Source: Rudaea sp. 3F27F6 (GTDB lineage Bacteria; Pseudomonadota; Gammaproteobacteria; Xanthomonadales; Rhodanobacteraceae). Taken from it: 64,000 nt of DNA. Below the pieces are notes generated by a model that had not been told where the DNA came from, searched no databases, and saw only the letters and a program-made list of their open reading frames with translations. The DNA lies in the NCBI RefSeq assembly GCF_005503555.1, contig NZ_SCNG01000001.1, forward strand, positions 682,001 through 746,000, given 5' to 3'. Both the position numbers and the translations under genes were made by a program. Below are positions 10,910-20,125 of this stretch, one piece after another. How positions within the stretch are numbered: the stretch's first letter is position 1; each line of letters begins with the position of its first letter.

Positions 10910-12397
10910 ATGCGCCGCACGATACTCGCCGCTTCCCTACTCGCCGGATTTTGCATGAGTACCAACGCCCAGACGCCGCCCTCGCGCTATGCGCTCTCGA
11001 TCTACAGTGCACAGGCGAACAACGGCGACGGCCTGTTTGAAACGAGCGATGCCGACAATGCGAACGCGGTCGGCGGCTACGCGGTGGTGCGCGACCGGCG
11101 CCAGTTCAATCTGAATCCGGGCAGCAACTCGCTCGAAGTGCGCGACGTCGCGCGCTATCTCGATCCGTCCGCGCTCAGTGCGCGCGTGGTCGATGCGGGC
11201 GACGCGACCATCGTCAGCCAGCGCTTCGACGATCAGACGCTGTCGTTCGACGCACTCGTGCAGCGCCAGATCGGCCATTCGGTCGAGATCGCCGGCAGCA
11301 GCGCGAATCCGAACGCGACGCCGATCACCGGCATCCTGTTGTCGAATAACGGCGGCCTCACCGTGCAACTGCCAGACGGCCGCGTGACGACGGTGACGGA
11401 CTACGGCCGCGTCACCTTCCCCGACCTGCCGCGCGGCATGTCGGCGACACCGGCCCTGCGCCTCGACGTCAACGCAAAGCAGGGCGGCACGCGCAATTTC
11501 GAGTTCGTCTATCCCACCCTGGGCCTGGCCTGGCGCGCGGAATATTCGGGCTGGATCGGTGCGGGCGGCGACTGCAAACTCAATCTCTCCGGTTGGGCGC
11601 TGATCGCCGACCGCAGCGGCACGAGCTATCGCGGCGCGCAGGTCAAGCTGATCGCTGGCGCGCCGAACCGCGTCGGCCGCACCCAGGCGCCACGGCCGAT
11701 GATGATGGCGAAAGCGGCCAGTGCCGATGTCGTCTCCGCCGCCGAAACCGGCACAGTCGGCGACTATCACGAATACACGATCGACACGCCGCTCGATATC
11801 GTCGACAACAGTCTGCAGCGCGTCGCGCTGTTCCCCGACCAGGCGGTCGCCTGTCAGCGCCAATACCTGTTCGAGGCGACGCACTATCGCGCCAACCCGG
11901 GCATGGCGCCGATCACCGATCGCAGTTACGGCGCGGGTACGCCGCCAGCCGTGCGCTCGACGCTCGCGTTCCGCATCGACCGCGCCCTGCCGGCCGGACG
12001 CGTGCGCCTGCTGCAGAATTCCAACGACGGCGCGCCCGAATTCATCGGCGAAGACCAGATCGGCCACACGCCGAAGAACGAGCCGATTGCACTCCAGCTC
12101 GGCGACGCCTTCGACTTGCGCGGCGAGCGCCGCCAGACCGATTTCCAGATCGACAAGGGCCAGCACAGCCTCAGCGAATCGTTCGCGCTGCGCATCAGCA
12201 ATGCAAGCGACGCACCGAAGAGCGTGGTCGTACGTGAGCACCTGTATCGCTGGACGCAATGGAACATCAGCCAGTCCTCGGCCAAGTACGAAAAGAAAAA
12301 TTCCGATACGGTCGAATTCAAGCTCGACGTGCCGGCGAACGGCGAGGCGACGGTGACGTACACCGTGCAATATCAGTGGACCGAGTCGTACAAGTGA
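10910..12397 (+). CDS. Exported DUF4139-family protein
   Basis: Encodes 495 residues from the ATG at 10910, which gives a signal peptide (MRRTILAASLLAGF...TNAQ). An in-frame ATG at 10883 is possible. The body has the features of DUF4139 proteins: an early SIYS segment, a WRAEYSGWI motif, and a long beta-rich C-terminal region ending in VTYTVQY. The family is periplasmic or exported and of unknown function. There is no transmembrane segment after the signal peptide. It shares a short divergent promoter region with the copper chaperone. Confidence 0.75.
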   Translation: MRRTILAASLLAGFCMSTNAQTPPSRYALSIYSAQANNGDGLFETSDADNANAVGGYAVVRDRRQFNLNPGSNSLEVRDVARYLDPSALSARVVDAGDATIVSQRFDDQTLSFDALVQRQIGHSVEIAGSSANPNATPITGILLSNNGGLTVQLPDGRVTTVTDYGRVTFPDLPRGMSATPALRLDVNAKQGGTRNFEFVYPTLGLAWRAEYSGWIGAGGDCKLNLSGWALIADRSGTSYRGAQVKLIAGAPNRVGRTQAPRPMMMAKAASADVVSAAETGTVGDYHEYTIDTPLDIVDNSLQRVALFPDQAVACQRQYLFEATHYRANPGMAPITDRSYGAGTPPAVRSTLAFRIDRALPAGRVRLLQNSNDGAPEFIGEDQIGHTPKNEPIALQLGDAFDLRGERRQTDFQIDKGQHSLSESFALRISNASDAPKSVVVREHLYRWTQWNISQSSAKYEKKNSDTVEFKLDVPANGEATVTYTVQYQWTESYK

Positions 12398-12567
12398 CTT
12401 GCGCGAAGCGCTTGGCGCTCCGACGCGGATCGATTGCATCGACGCATTGAGCTTCGCGACAGCTACGAGAGAGGCCGGCCTTCGCACAGCGAATGTCCGG
12501 CCGAGCACGCGGCAGGAGCCGCATGCCATCCAGACCGCAGGGACGCTTCAGCAAAAACGGGATTCCC
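12398..12567 (+). other. Intergenic spacer with imperfect hairpin
   Basis: Between the DUF4139 gene and the isomerase-like gene. GGCCGGCCTTCGC near 12474 can pair with GCGAATGTCCGGCC near 12490, giving a GC-rich imperfect stem without a U-tract. No ORF here looks real. It could act as a weak terminator or mRNA-stabilising hairpin. Confidence 0.4.
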
Positions 12568-13332
12568 ATGCTCGAACAGATTCGCCACGACGATATCCTT
12601 GAACTGCGCCTAGCGCGGCCGCCGGTAAATGCGCTGAATCCCGAGTTTGTCGCGACTTTGCGCGCCGCGGTCGAAGCCGCGCCCGCGCAAGGCGCGCGCG
12701 GTGTGATTCTGTCCGGCCAGCCGGGCATGTTCTCCGCCGGCCTCGATCTGCCCGCGCTGCTGCAGCTCGATGCACCGGCGATGAAATCGTTCTGGCACGA
12801 TTTCTTCGCCCTCTGCGCCGCGCTCGCGCGCTCGCCGGTACCGGTCGTCTCGGCGATCACCGGCCACAGCCCGGCGGGCGGCGCCGTGCTGGCGCTGTTT
12901 TCCGACTATCGCGTGATGGCGAGCGGGCCGTACAAAATCGGCCTCAACGAAGTGCAGGTCGGCATCGCTGTGCCCGAGGCGATCCAGCTCGCTCTGCGCC
13001 GCGTCGTCGGCGCCTATCGCGCCGAGCGCCTGCTCGTCGCCGGTGCGATGATCGATGCGGACGAAGCGCTGCGCGTCGGCTTCGTCGACGAGCTGGCCGA
13101 GCCCACGCACGTCGTCACGCGCTCACGCGAATGGCTCGCCGCCCTGCTCAAGCTGCCGCCGACCGCGATGAACCAGACGCGGCTAATCGCGCGCGGCGAT
13201 CTCGCCGCAGCCTTCGCGGATCTGAGCAAACTCGGTGTCGACGAATTCGTCGCCGGCTGGTTCTCCGCGGAAACGCAAACCACGATCAAGGCGCTCGTCG
13301 CCAAGCTCAGAGCGCCGAAAGCCGCGGCGTGA
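12568..13332 (+). CDS. Crotonase-family enzyme resembling delta3,delta2-enoyl-CoA isomerase
   Basis: Encodes 254 residues from the ATG at 12568 (MLEQIRHDD). The crotonase fold is shown by the FSAGLDL and GHSPAGGA oxyanion-hole segments. The GHSPAGGAVLALFSDYRVM and YKIGLNEVQVGI stretches resemble mitochondrial enoyl-CoA delta-isomerase 1 (ECI1, ASPAGG and IGLNE) more than classical hydratases. The glutamate in GLNE would be the catalytic base that shifts a 3-enoyl to a 2-enoyl double bond in unsaturated fatty acid beta-oxidation. It converges with the rhodanese gene. The isomerase assignment is inference from motif similarity. Confidence 0.78.
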   Translation: MLEQIRHDDILELRLARPPVNALNPEFVATLRAAVEAAPAQGARGVILSGQPGMFSAGLDLPALLQLDAPAMKSFWHDFFALCAALARSPVPVVSAITGHSPAGGAVLALFSDYRVMASGPYKIGLNEVQVGIAVPEAIQLALRRVVGAYRAERLLVAGAMIDADEALRVGFVDELAEPTHVVTRSREWLAALLKLPPTAMNQTRLIARGDLAAAFADLSKLGVDEFVAGWFSAETQTTIKALVAKLRAPKAAA

Positions 13333-13338
13333 GAGCGG

Positions 13339-14187
13339 TCAGCCGCGCTCGACCGGGTTGTCCGGATCGGCGATCCAGCCACTCCACGACGGCGCATAGA
13401 CGTGCGAACCGGCCAGCCCCGCCACCTCGAATGCCAACAGGTTCTGGCAGGCACTGACACCTGAGCCGCAACTGTGGATCACTTCGCCCGGCGCATGCGC
13501 GCCGATCGCGGCCTGAAGCTCAGCGCGCAGCTCGGCCGCCGGCTTGAAGCGTCCGTCCGCCTGCAGGTTCTCGGTGAACGGCCGATTGTGCGCACCGGGA
13601 ATATGGCCCGCAACCGGATCGATCGGTTCGACCTCGCCGCGGAAACGCTGAGCGCCGCGCGCGTCGAGCACGAGCGCCGATGGCACCGATCGCAAAGCAC
13701 GCAGTTCGTCGGTGTAGACGATTTCCTTTGTGGCAAATTCGAGCGAAACCTGCGTTGCAGTGCGCTTGGGTTGGCTCGCATCGACCGGCAACCCTGCGCG
13801 CTTCCACGCAGCCCAGCCGCCGTCGAGCACGGTGATATTTTCAGCACCGACCAGGCGCAACATCCACCATAGCCGCGCCGCCGCGAGCGCGCCACCCGCA
13901 TCGTCGTAGGCGACGACACGCGTTTGCGGCGTCCAGCCCCAACCGCCGAGCACGGCGGAAAACGCCGCCGCATCGGGCAGCGGATGACGGCCGAGCTTGG
14001 GCTTCGACAAATCGGACAAATCCCGATTGAGATCGGCGTAAACCGCGCCGGCGATATGCGCCTCGGCATAGTCGCGCGCACCGCGCTGCGGATCGGCCAG
14101 ATCGAAACGGCAGTCGACGACCAACAGGTTCTCGTCGCCGAGTCGCGCGGCGAGGTCGGCGGCCAAGATCAACGGCGAGGCATTCAT
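13339..14187 (-). CDS. sseA: 3-mercaptopyruvate/thiosulfate sulfurtransferase (two rhodanese domains)
   Basis: Encodes 282 residues. The N-terminal rhodanese-like domain (LVVDCRFDL, RGARDYAEAHIAGAVY) lacks a catalytic Cys; the C-terminal domain carries the active loop CGSGVSAC. The CGSGV(T/S) loop is characteristic of 3-mercaptopyruvate sulfurtransferases rather than thiosulfate-specific rhodaneses (CRKGV). The start codon overlaps the Nudix gene stop (ATGA), so it is the last gene of a DUF1289-Nudix-sseA operon. Confidence 0.9.
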   Translation of the reverse strand: MNASPLILAADLAARLGDENLLVVDCRFDLADPQRGARDYAEAHIAGAVYADLNRDLSDLSKPKLGRHPLPDAAAFSAVLGGWGWTPQTRVVAYDDAGGALAAARLWWMLRLVGAENITVLDGGWAAWKRAGLPVDASQPKRTATQVSLEFATKEIVYTDELRALRSVPSALVLDARGAQRFRGEVEPIDPVAGHIPGAHNRPFTENLQADGRFKPAAELRAELQAAIGAHAPGEVIHSCGSGVSACQNLLAFEVAGLAGSHVYAPSWSGWIADPDNPVERG

Positions 14188-14816
14188 GGCGAAGCAGTCT
14201 CCATCCGGTTCACGAAGTTCAGCAGCATGGCCGCGGTCGCGCCCCAGATGCGCTGGCCGCCATAGAAGAATTCATAGATCTCGCGCTCTTTGCCCAGATA
14301 ATTCATGCGCAACGTGTGCTTGTTCGCCGGATCGACAAAATACGCAAGCGGCACTTCGAAAATCTCGGCGACTTCGCGCGGGTTCGGCACCGGGTGATAA
14401 CCCGCATCGAGCCACGCGACGACGGGCGTGATGCGGTAACTCGAAATCGTCTCGAACGTGTCGAGATAGCCGATCGGCTCGATCAATCCGCTGTCCACGC
14501 CGATCTCTTCGTGCGTTTCGCGCAGCGCTGCGGCGATCGCATCGGCGTCGTCGGGCTCGATTCCTCCGCCCGGAAAGCTGACCTGCCCCGCGTGGTTGGC
14601 CAAGTCGTCGGTCCGGCGCGTCAGCAGCACGTTGAGATCATCGCCGCGGTCGACGAGGGCGAGCAGCACGGCCGCCGGGCGGCGCGGCCCTGTGCCGATC
14701 AGAAGACGCATATCGTCGTGGTTCCAGCCGGCGGCTGCCGGCTGCTCGCCGAGCGGACGTACGCTGCGCAGCACGCGTTCGCGCAAAACGGCCAGAGCGT
14801 CTCCTCCCGCGATCAT
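14184..14816 (-). CDS. Nudix hydrolase, probable CoA pyrophosphatase
   Basis: Encodes 210 residues. The start at 14816 (MIAGGDALAVL) is preferred over an upstream ATG because it overlaps the DUF1289 stop codon as ATGA. The Nudix box is recognisable (FPGGGIEPDD...AALRETHEEIGV), preceded by RRPAAVLLALVDR...LLTRRTDDLANHAGQVSFPGG split across a strand typical of the CoA-specific NudL/YeaB type (the H.GQ.SFPGG pattern). It probably cleaves CoA or acyl-CoA diphosphate bonds. It is coupled to its neighbours on both sides. Confidence 0.88.
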   Translation of the reverse strand: MIAGGDALAVLRERVLRSVRPLGEQPAAAGWNHDDMRLLIGTGPRRPAAVLLALVDRGDDLNVLLTRRTDDLANHAGQVSFPGGGIEPDDADAIAAALRETHEEIGVDSGLIEPIGYLDTFETISSYRITPVVAWLDAGYHPVPNPREVAEIFEVPLAYFVDPANKHTLRMNYLGKEREIYEFFYGGQRIWGATAAMLLNFVNRMETASP

Positions 14817-15013
14817 GCCGCCGGACTCGGCTCGCGTTGCGGCAGGACTTCGCTCATCAGGCGCGCACGTTCGCCATCGCTCATCGATCCCCATCGGGCA
14901 ATCTCGTCCACCGTGCGGTGGCAGCCCTTACACAGACCGGCCGCATCAAGTTCGCAGACGCCGATGCACGGCGTCAGGATCGGTTTCGGCGGCGGGCTTT
15001 TCCAGGAGAACAT
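14813..15013 (-). CDS. DUF1289 small Cys-containing protein
   Basis: Encodes 66 residues from the ATG at 15013 (MFSWKSPPPKP); in-frame sequence extends further upstream but does not fit the family. Four cysteines in the order TPCIGVCELD, LCKGCHRT, followed by EIARW, define DUF1289 (YdhL-like). The spacing suggests a metal or Fe-S site, but the function is unknown. It is the first gene of the operon with the Nudix hydrolase and sseA. Confidence 0.82.
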   Translation of the reverse strand: MFSWKSPPPKPILTPCIGVCELDAAGLCKGCHRTVDEIARWGSMSDGERARLMSEVLPQREPSPAA

Positions 15014-15156
15014 GCTTGACGGAGAAGTGCAGGCAGCAACGGCCGCTTTCGATTTCACAACCGCGGATGATCGCAAATATTGCGGCCGCATGCGGCGAGA
15101 AGCGGCGGCTTGTCGATTTGCATCAGCGTAAATGATGGCATTGAACCCGAAAACAT

Positions 15157-15181
15157 CAACGCCGCGACGAGCGCGGCGTTG
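15157..15181 (-). terminator. Hairpin terminator downstream of the FKBP gene
   Basis: CAACGCCGCG and CGCGGCGTTG form a perfect 10-bp stem around a 5-nt loop, followed on the minus strand by ATGTTTT. It lies 27 bp past the stop codon at 15208. The U-tract is interrupted, so efficiency is uncertain. Confidence 0.65.
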
Positions 15182-15207
15182 TGTGACTGCTTTACATCTG
15201 GACTTGC

Positions 15208-15963
15208 TTACGGCTTGACGTCCATGAGCTTCAGCTCGAACACCAGGGCCTCGTCCGGGCCGATGCGGCGGCCGTCGCCACGCTCGCCGTAGGCGAGATC
15301 GGACGGCACGTAGACGCGCCAGTAGTCGCCGATCTTCATCAGCGGCAGCACTTCCTGCCAGCCCTTGAGCACTTCGTTGACCTTGAACTTAAACGGCTCG
15401 CCGCGCGCGAACGAGGAATCGAGCTCCTGACCGTTAAGCAGCGACAGGCGGAAGTTCGCCGTCACTTCGCTCTGCAGGGTCGGGTGCTTGCTGCCCGAGC
15501 CTTCTTCGATCACGACGTACTGCACGCCGCTCGGCAGCGCCACGACGCCCTTCTTCGACTTGTTCTCGGCGAAGAAACGCTGCGCCTTCGACTTGTTCTC
15601 CGAAGAGACCTTGTCGTACTCGCTCTTGGCCTTGGTGTACTGCTCGTACTGGAAGCGGCCGAGCACGTCGCGCATCGTGTCGACGGTGACGGTCGGCTGG
15701 CGCTTGGCGTAGCCGTCCTGCAGCGCCTTGACGACCTGGTTGATGTCGATGTCGACCTTGCGACCGGCGAGATCGTCACCGATCTGGAAGCCGAGCGCGT
15801 AGGAGAGATTCGGCTTGTCCGCGGCGGTCAGCGGCGCGGGCGGCTTCTGCGCCTGTTGCTGCGCGGCGGCAGGAGCAGCGGCAGCCGACGACTTAGCGTC
15901 CTGAGCGGACACCGATCCGGCGGCGAGAACACCGGCCGCGATAAGACAAAAACGCAATTTCAT
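15208..15963 (-). CDS. FKBP-type peptidyl-prolyl isomerase (Mip/FkpA-like)
   Basis: Encodes 251 residues. A signal peptide (MKLRFCLIAAGVLAAGSVSA) precedes an Ala/Gln-rich linker and an FKBP N-terminal dimerisation domain (LSYALGFQIGDDL...D...V..ALQDGY). A C-terminal FKBP domain follows, with SGVQYVVIEEG, the VNEVLKGWQEVLP segment and an end of LVFELKLMDV. This is the layout of periplasmic Mip/FkpA foldases. The lysine/glutamate-rich coiled region around residues 115-140 joins the domains. TAGAAT at 16061-16056 on the minus strand may be the -10. Confidence 0.93.
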   Translation of the reverse strand: MKLRFCLIAAGVLAAGSVSAQDAKSSAAAAPAAAQQQAQKPPAPLTAADKPNLSYALGFQIGDDLAGRKVDIDINQVVKALQDGYAKRQPTVTVDTMRDVLGRFQYEQYTKAKSEYDKVSSENKSKAQRFFAENKSKKGVVALPSGVQYVVIEEGSGSKHPTLQSEVTANFRLSLLNGQELDSSFARGEPFKFKVNEVLKGWQEVLPLMKIGDYWRVYVPSDLAYGERGDGRRIGPDEALVFELKLMDVKP

Positions 15964-16268
15964 GCATACCTCCAGAGGGAAAATCCGTCGCCGGTCGCCC
16001 GGAAAATCGCGCGCCCGAGCCGCAAACTGGGTGAAAACCCGCGCGAAAGCCGCGCATTCTACCCCAAGCCTTCTAACCCCGGCCAGCGATACTACCGGCG
16101 GCGCCTGAACGGCGGCTGTTCAGGCGGTCCATATTTATGCCAGCGTTGGCGGATGCGACAATCGCCGCGAGGCCGCAGGCGGCCGCTGAGTCTAGCGTGC
16201 GTTCGTCTCCCAAACGCGAAATTCGCAAAACGGCCACATCCGGCCACACTTTTTCACAGAGAGCACCC
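15964..16268. other. Divergent intergenic region with a perfect hairpin
   Basis: These 305 bp separate the FKBP gene from an enoyl-CoA hydratase gene. CGCCTGAAC (16102-16110) and GTTCAGGCG (16118-16126) form a perfect 9-bp stem around a 7-nt loop. A TAGAAT hexamer (minus strand, 16061-16056) is a candidate -10 for the FKBP gene. No believable coding sequence or RNA gene was recognised. Confidence 0.5.
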
Positions 16269-17051
16269 ATGGCTTATCGCAATTTGCTCATCGAAGACCG
16301 CGGCACCGTGCGCCGCATCACGATCAACCGCCCCGACAAACTCAACGCGCTCAACCGTGAGACGATCAACGAACTCGCCATCGCCTTCGGCCAGGCCAAG
16401 GCCGACGATGCGGTGCGCGTCGTGATTCTCGGCGGCAGCGGCGAGAAAGCCTTCGTCGCCGGCGCCGACATTTCGGAACTGGCGACGTTGACCCCGATCC
16501 AGGCCCAGGAATTCGCGCGCCGCGGCCAGGCGATGATGCTCGGCGTCGAGCGCCTCGGCAAACCCGTGATTGCGCGCATCCAGGGCTTTGCCCTTGGCGG
16601 CGGCCTGGAACTGGCCATGTGCTGCCACCTGCGCATCGCGAGCGACAAGGCCAAGGTCGGCCAGCCGGAAATCAACCTCGGCCTGCTGCCGGGCTTCGGC
16701 GGGACGCAGCGCTTGTTACGCCTCGCCGGACGCAGCGCGGCGCTGGAACTCTGCCTGACCGGCGCGCCGATCGACGCGGCGCGCGCGCAGGCGCTCGGCG
16801 TGCTCACGCGCGTTATTGCGGCCGAACAGCTCGACGCGGAAATCGACAAGCTGGCCGATCAGCTCGCTGCCGGCGCGCCGCATGCGATCGCGGGCATCCT
16901 TGATGCTGTGCTGATCGGCGGCGAGTGCGGCATCGAGGCCGGATTGGACTACGAATCGCAGGCGTTCGGTCTCGCCTTCTCGACCGAAGACATGCGCGAA
17001 GGCACGCAGGCGTTCCTCGAACGGCGCAGGCCGAGTTTCAAAGGCGCGTAG
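16269..17051 (+). CDS. Enoyl-CoA hydratase
   Basis: Encodes 260 residues from the ATG at 16269 (MAYRNLLIEDRG). Both catalytic glutamates of classical crotonase are in place: ALGGGLELAM and GQPEINLGLLPG, the latter followed by GGTQRL. The oxyanion-hole segment AFVAGADISEL is also canonical. It hydrates trans-2-enoyl-CoA in beta-oxidation. No dehydrogenase or thiolase gene is adjacent, so its pathway partner must lie elsewhere. Confidence 0.9.
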   Translation: MAYRNLLIEDRGTVRRITINRPDKLNALNRETINELAIAFGQAKADDAVRVVILGGSGEKAFVAGADISELATLTPIQAQEFARRGQAMMLGVERLGKPVIARIQGFALGGGLELAMCCHLRIASDKAKVGQPEINLGLLPGFGGTQRLLRLAGRSAALELCLTGAPIDAARAQALGVLTRVIAAEQLDAEIDKLADQLAAGAPHAIAGILDAVLIGGECGIEAGLDYESQAFGLAFSTEDMREGTQAFLERRRPSFKGA

Positions 17052-17205
17052 GGGCTCGATTCGCCGAACCCGCGGCTCCGCGTTGCGGCGGAGAATGCAA
17101 AAACACATGCGGGAGTAATTTATTCCAGCCGCATATCGCGCATCAACCTAACGACAATTCTTGTAGCGGGAAGCACAGAAGCCGCCCGCAGCAAGCCACG
17201 GCGGC

Positions 17206-18111
17206 CTATTCGTGACCGCCGCGATACTTCTTCTCGCCCGCAGTCACGCGCACGTCGAGACGATTTTGCTGCGTCGGCAACGGGCAGGTCGCGTACGGCG
17301 TGAACGCACAAGGCGGGTTGTAAGCCTTGTTGAAATCGAGCAGCACCTTGCCGTCCTTCGGCGCAGCGGCGTACAGGAAACGCGCGGCACCGTAAGTTTC
17401 CTTGCCGCTGGTGCGGTCGGCGAAGACGAGGAACAGATCGGTGTCGCCGGGATTTTCGATGATGGGCTCGACGCGATACGTCTTGCCGTCGTGCTCGAAC
17501 ACGGCGGCGCCCGGCACCACGGCCTTTTCGATCTGGCCGAGAATGTTGCCCTGCTCGATCTCGTGCGGCGGATCGTAGGCCTCCCACTTCGCCTCGATGC
17601 GCCAGGAAGGATCGATGTCGAAATTGTCGATGCCGACGAAGTGCGTACGCGTCGGCGCCGCGGTGTCCTTGATGCGCAGGCCGAATTTGTCGTCGCGCTT
17701 GATCAAGTAGAAATTCGCGCTGCCGAAACTGACCGTCGTCGGCTTCTCCTGACTGTCGTCGACCAGTTCGGCGCCGGGCTTCGATTCGCCGTCGATCTTC
17801 GCATCGCGCGCGCGCGGGTCGAGCGATATCGTCGCGCGGCCGCGATCGAGAACCACCGTACCGAGGTGCGGCGGCGCCTTGGCGATCACGATCGCGTTGT
17901 CCTTGGCCGAGCCGATCGTGTTGGCACCTTCCTTCAGCCATTCCAGGCCGACCAGGCTGAGCCAGCCGTTCGGCGCCTTGAGCCGCTCGACGCGCTTGGC
18001 GCGCCAGTCGTCGATCTGTTTGCGATAGGCCGCGTCGTCTGCGGCTTTCGGCGTGGCGACTGCACCTGTTGCGAGCACGGCACCCAGTGCGGCGATGGCG
18101 AAATATTTCAT
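17206..18111 (-). CDS. DUF1684 family exported protein
   Basis: Encodes 301 residues from the ATG at 18111, preceded by GGGAA and followed by a signal peptide (MKYFAIAALGAVLATGAVA). DUF1684 hallmarks are visible: W...R...L....GWLSLVGLEWL near the start, and a C-terminal FNKAYNPPCAFTPYATCPLP segment with two cysteines, preceded by GKE.YGAARFL. The function of the family is not established. It lies 30 bp downstream of mutL on the same strand and may be read from the same transcript. Confidence 0.85.
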   Translation of the reverse strand: MKYFAIAALGAVLATGAVATPKAADDAAYRKQIDDWRAKRVERLKAPNGWLSLVGLEWLKEGANTIGSAKDNAIVIAKAPPHLGTVVLDRGRATISLDPRARDAKIDGESKPGAELVDDSQEKPTTVSFGSANFYLIKRDDKFGLRIKDTAAPTRTHFVGIDNFDIDPSWRIEAKWEAYDPPHEIEQGNILGQIEKAVVPGAAVFEHDGKTYRVEPIIENPGDTDLFLVFADRTSGKETYGAARFLYAAAPKDGKVLLDFNKAYNPPCAFTPYATCPLPTQQNRLDVRVTAGEKKYRGGHE

Positions 18112-18141
18112 ACGAGTTCCCGTTGAGCTCAGCAATCAGTA

Positions 18142-20028
18142 TCAGCGTCCGCGCAAAAACATGCGGTCCAGATCGGCAATCGAAAGCTGCACCCAGGTCG
18201 GGCGGCCGTGATTGCACTGGCCCGAACGCTCGGTCGCTTCCATGTCGCGCAACAATGCGTTCATTTCGGGCAGAGTCAAGCGTCGATGCGCGCGCACCGA
18301 GCCGTGGCAGGCCATCGTCGACAGCATATCGTTATGTACTTCCTGCATGCGCCGCGTGGTGCCGTGCGTCGATAGATCGCCGAGCACGTCGCGCACGAGT
18401 GCACCCACGTCCGCACCTTCGAGCAATCCCGGATAGCGCTTGATCGTCACGCTCTGCGGTCCCGAGCGCACGATCTCGAAGCCGAGCGCCACGAGTTCCT
18501 CGGCATGATCTTCGGCCACGGCGGCCTCGCGCGCGCTGACCGCGAGCGACAGCGGCACGAGCAATAGCTGCGCACGAATGCCGTCGGTCGCCTGCGCGGT
18601 TTTGAGCTTTTCGTAGGTGATGCGCTCATGCGCGGCGTGCATGTCGACGAGGATCAACCCTTGCGCATTTTCGGCGAGCACGTAAATACCGGCCAATTGC
18701 GCGAGCGCGTAACCGAGCGGCGGCACGTCGTCCTGCGCTGCAGGCAGCGCGACCGCGCTGGCCGTTATGACACCGTTCGCCGCTTCCGCGCCGTGAATCT
18801 TTTCTTCGCCGCCGCTGAGCAGCGCGAGGTAATCGACGCGCGATTCGCGCACGCCGAGATTGAGGCCCGCTTGGCCTCGCCAGACCGGCTGCGCGAGCGG
18901 CGCATAGTTCGCCGCAGTGGCGGCCTGCATCGCGCCGTCGAAATGCGAAGTTGCGGAATTCGACGCGGACAAGTTCTGTGCGTCCGGGATCGGCGACGTT
19001 CCCGCGATCACCGAAGTGACCGATCCGGCACGCGTCTGCGCAAGGGCTTCGTGCAAGGTGCGATAGAGAAAATCGTGGACGAGGCGGCTTTCGCGGAAAC
19101 GCACTTCGGACTTGGCCGGATGCACGTTCACGTCGACGATCGCCGGATCGAGTTCGAGGAACAGCACAAAGGCCGGATGGCGCCCGTGATAAAGCACGTC
19201 GGCATAAGCCTGGCGCACCGCATGCGTCACCACCTTGTCGCGCACGAGGCGGCCGTTGACGTAGAAATACTGCTGATCGGCCTGGCTGCGCGAGGCAGTC
19301 GGCAGGCCGACCCAGCCCGACAGCCGCAGGCCTGCGGCTTCGTGTTCGACGCGCAGGCTCTGCGCCGGAAAGTCCTCGCCGAGAATCTCGGCCAGACGCA
19401 GCGTCAGCGCCGCGTCGCTGTCGGCTGGCCGCATCAAGCGTGCCGGCTTGCCGTTGTTGCTCAGGCGAAATTCGATCCGCGGCCGCGCCAGCGCGAGCGA
19501 TTTGATCAGTTCGTCGATATGGCCGAACTCGGTGCGCTCCGCGCGCAGGAATTTGCGCCGCGCGGGCACGTTGTGAAACAGATCGCGCACTTCGATCGTC
19601 GTTCCGGCCGGGTGCTGCGCGGGCCGCGGCTTCGAGGTCTGTCCGGCTTCGATCTCAATGCGTGACGCCGCATCGGATTCGCGCGTACGTGAGGTCATTG
19701 CGAAACGCGAGACCGACGCGATCGACGGCAGCGCTTCGCCGCGGAAGCCGAGCGTGCGCACTTGTTCGAGATCGTCGAGCGAGGCGATCTTGCTCGTCGC
19801 ATGCGGCGACACCGCAAGCAGCAATTCGTCGGCCATGATGCCGCCGCCGTCGTCGCGCACGCGGATCAGGCGCGAGCCGCCGTCCTCGATGTCGATCTCG
19901 ACGCGCGTCGCGCCCGCGTCGAGGCTGTTCTCGACGAGTTCTTTGACGACCGAAGCGGGCCGCTCGATGACTTCGCCCGCGGCGATTTGATTGACGAGTT
20001 CCTGCGGAAGCTGACGTATGTGCGGCAT
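18142..20028 (-). CDS. mutL: DNA mismatch repair protein MutL, with endonuclease-type motif
   Basis: Encodes 628 residues. The N-terminal GHKL ATPase is clear: [23 protein letters not shown] and the [11 protein letters not shown] segment. The C-terminal dimerisation domain contains [12 protein letters not shown] near residue 460, matching the metal-binding motif DQHA(X)2E(X)4E of endonuclease-active MutL. The supporting ACHGSVRA and CNHGRPT segments lie near the end. This suggests a MutL that nicks DNA itself, as in bacteria without MutH, and unlike the Escherichia coli protein. It lies downstream of amiC in a conserved cluster. Confidence 0.96.
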   Translation of the reverse strand: MPHIRQLPQELVNQIAAGEVIERPASVVKELVENSLDAGATRVEIDIEDGGSRLIRVRDDGGGIMADELLLAVSPHATSKIASLDDLEQVRTLGFRGEALPSIASVSRFAMTSRTRESDAASRIEIEAGQTSKPRPAQHPAGTTIEVRDLFHNVPARRKFLRAERTEFGHIDELIKSLALARPRIEFRLSNNGKPARLMRPADSDAALTLRLAEILGEDFPAQSLRVEHEAAGLRLSGWVGLPTASRSQADQQYFYVNGRLVRDKVVTHAVRQAYADVLYHGRHPAFVLFLELDPAIVDVNVHPAKSEVRFRESRLVHDFLYRTLHEALAQTRAGSVTSVIAGTSPIPDAQNLSASNSATSHFDGAMQAATAANYAPLAQPVWRGQAGLNLGVRESRVDYLALLSGGEEKIHGAEAANGVITASAVALPAAQDDVPPLGYALAQLAGIYVLAENAQGLILVDMHAAHERITYEKLKTAQATDGIRAQLLLVPLSLAVSAREAAVAEDHAEELVALGFEIVRSGPQSVTIKRYPGLLEGADVGALVRDVLGDLSTHGTTRRMQEVHNDMLSTMACHGSVRAHRRLTLPEMNALLRDMEATERSGQCNHGRPTWVQLSIADLDRMFLRGR

Positions 20029-20125
20029 GCGTCAATCATAACTCGGCGGTGCCGAGACTGCTCTTTCGTGGGAGTCAGACAAGGGTTCCAGGCCGTCCTC
20101 TGCCGATCAGGCAGGGCGACGGGAA

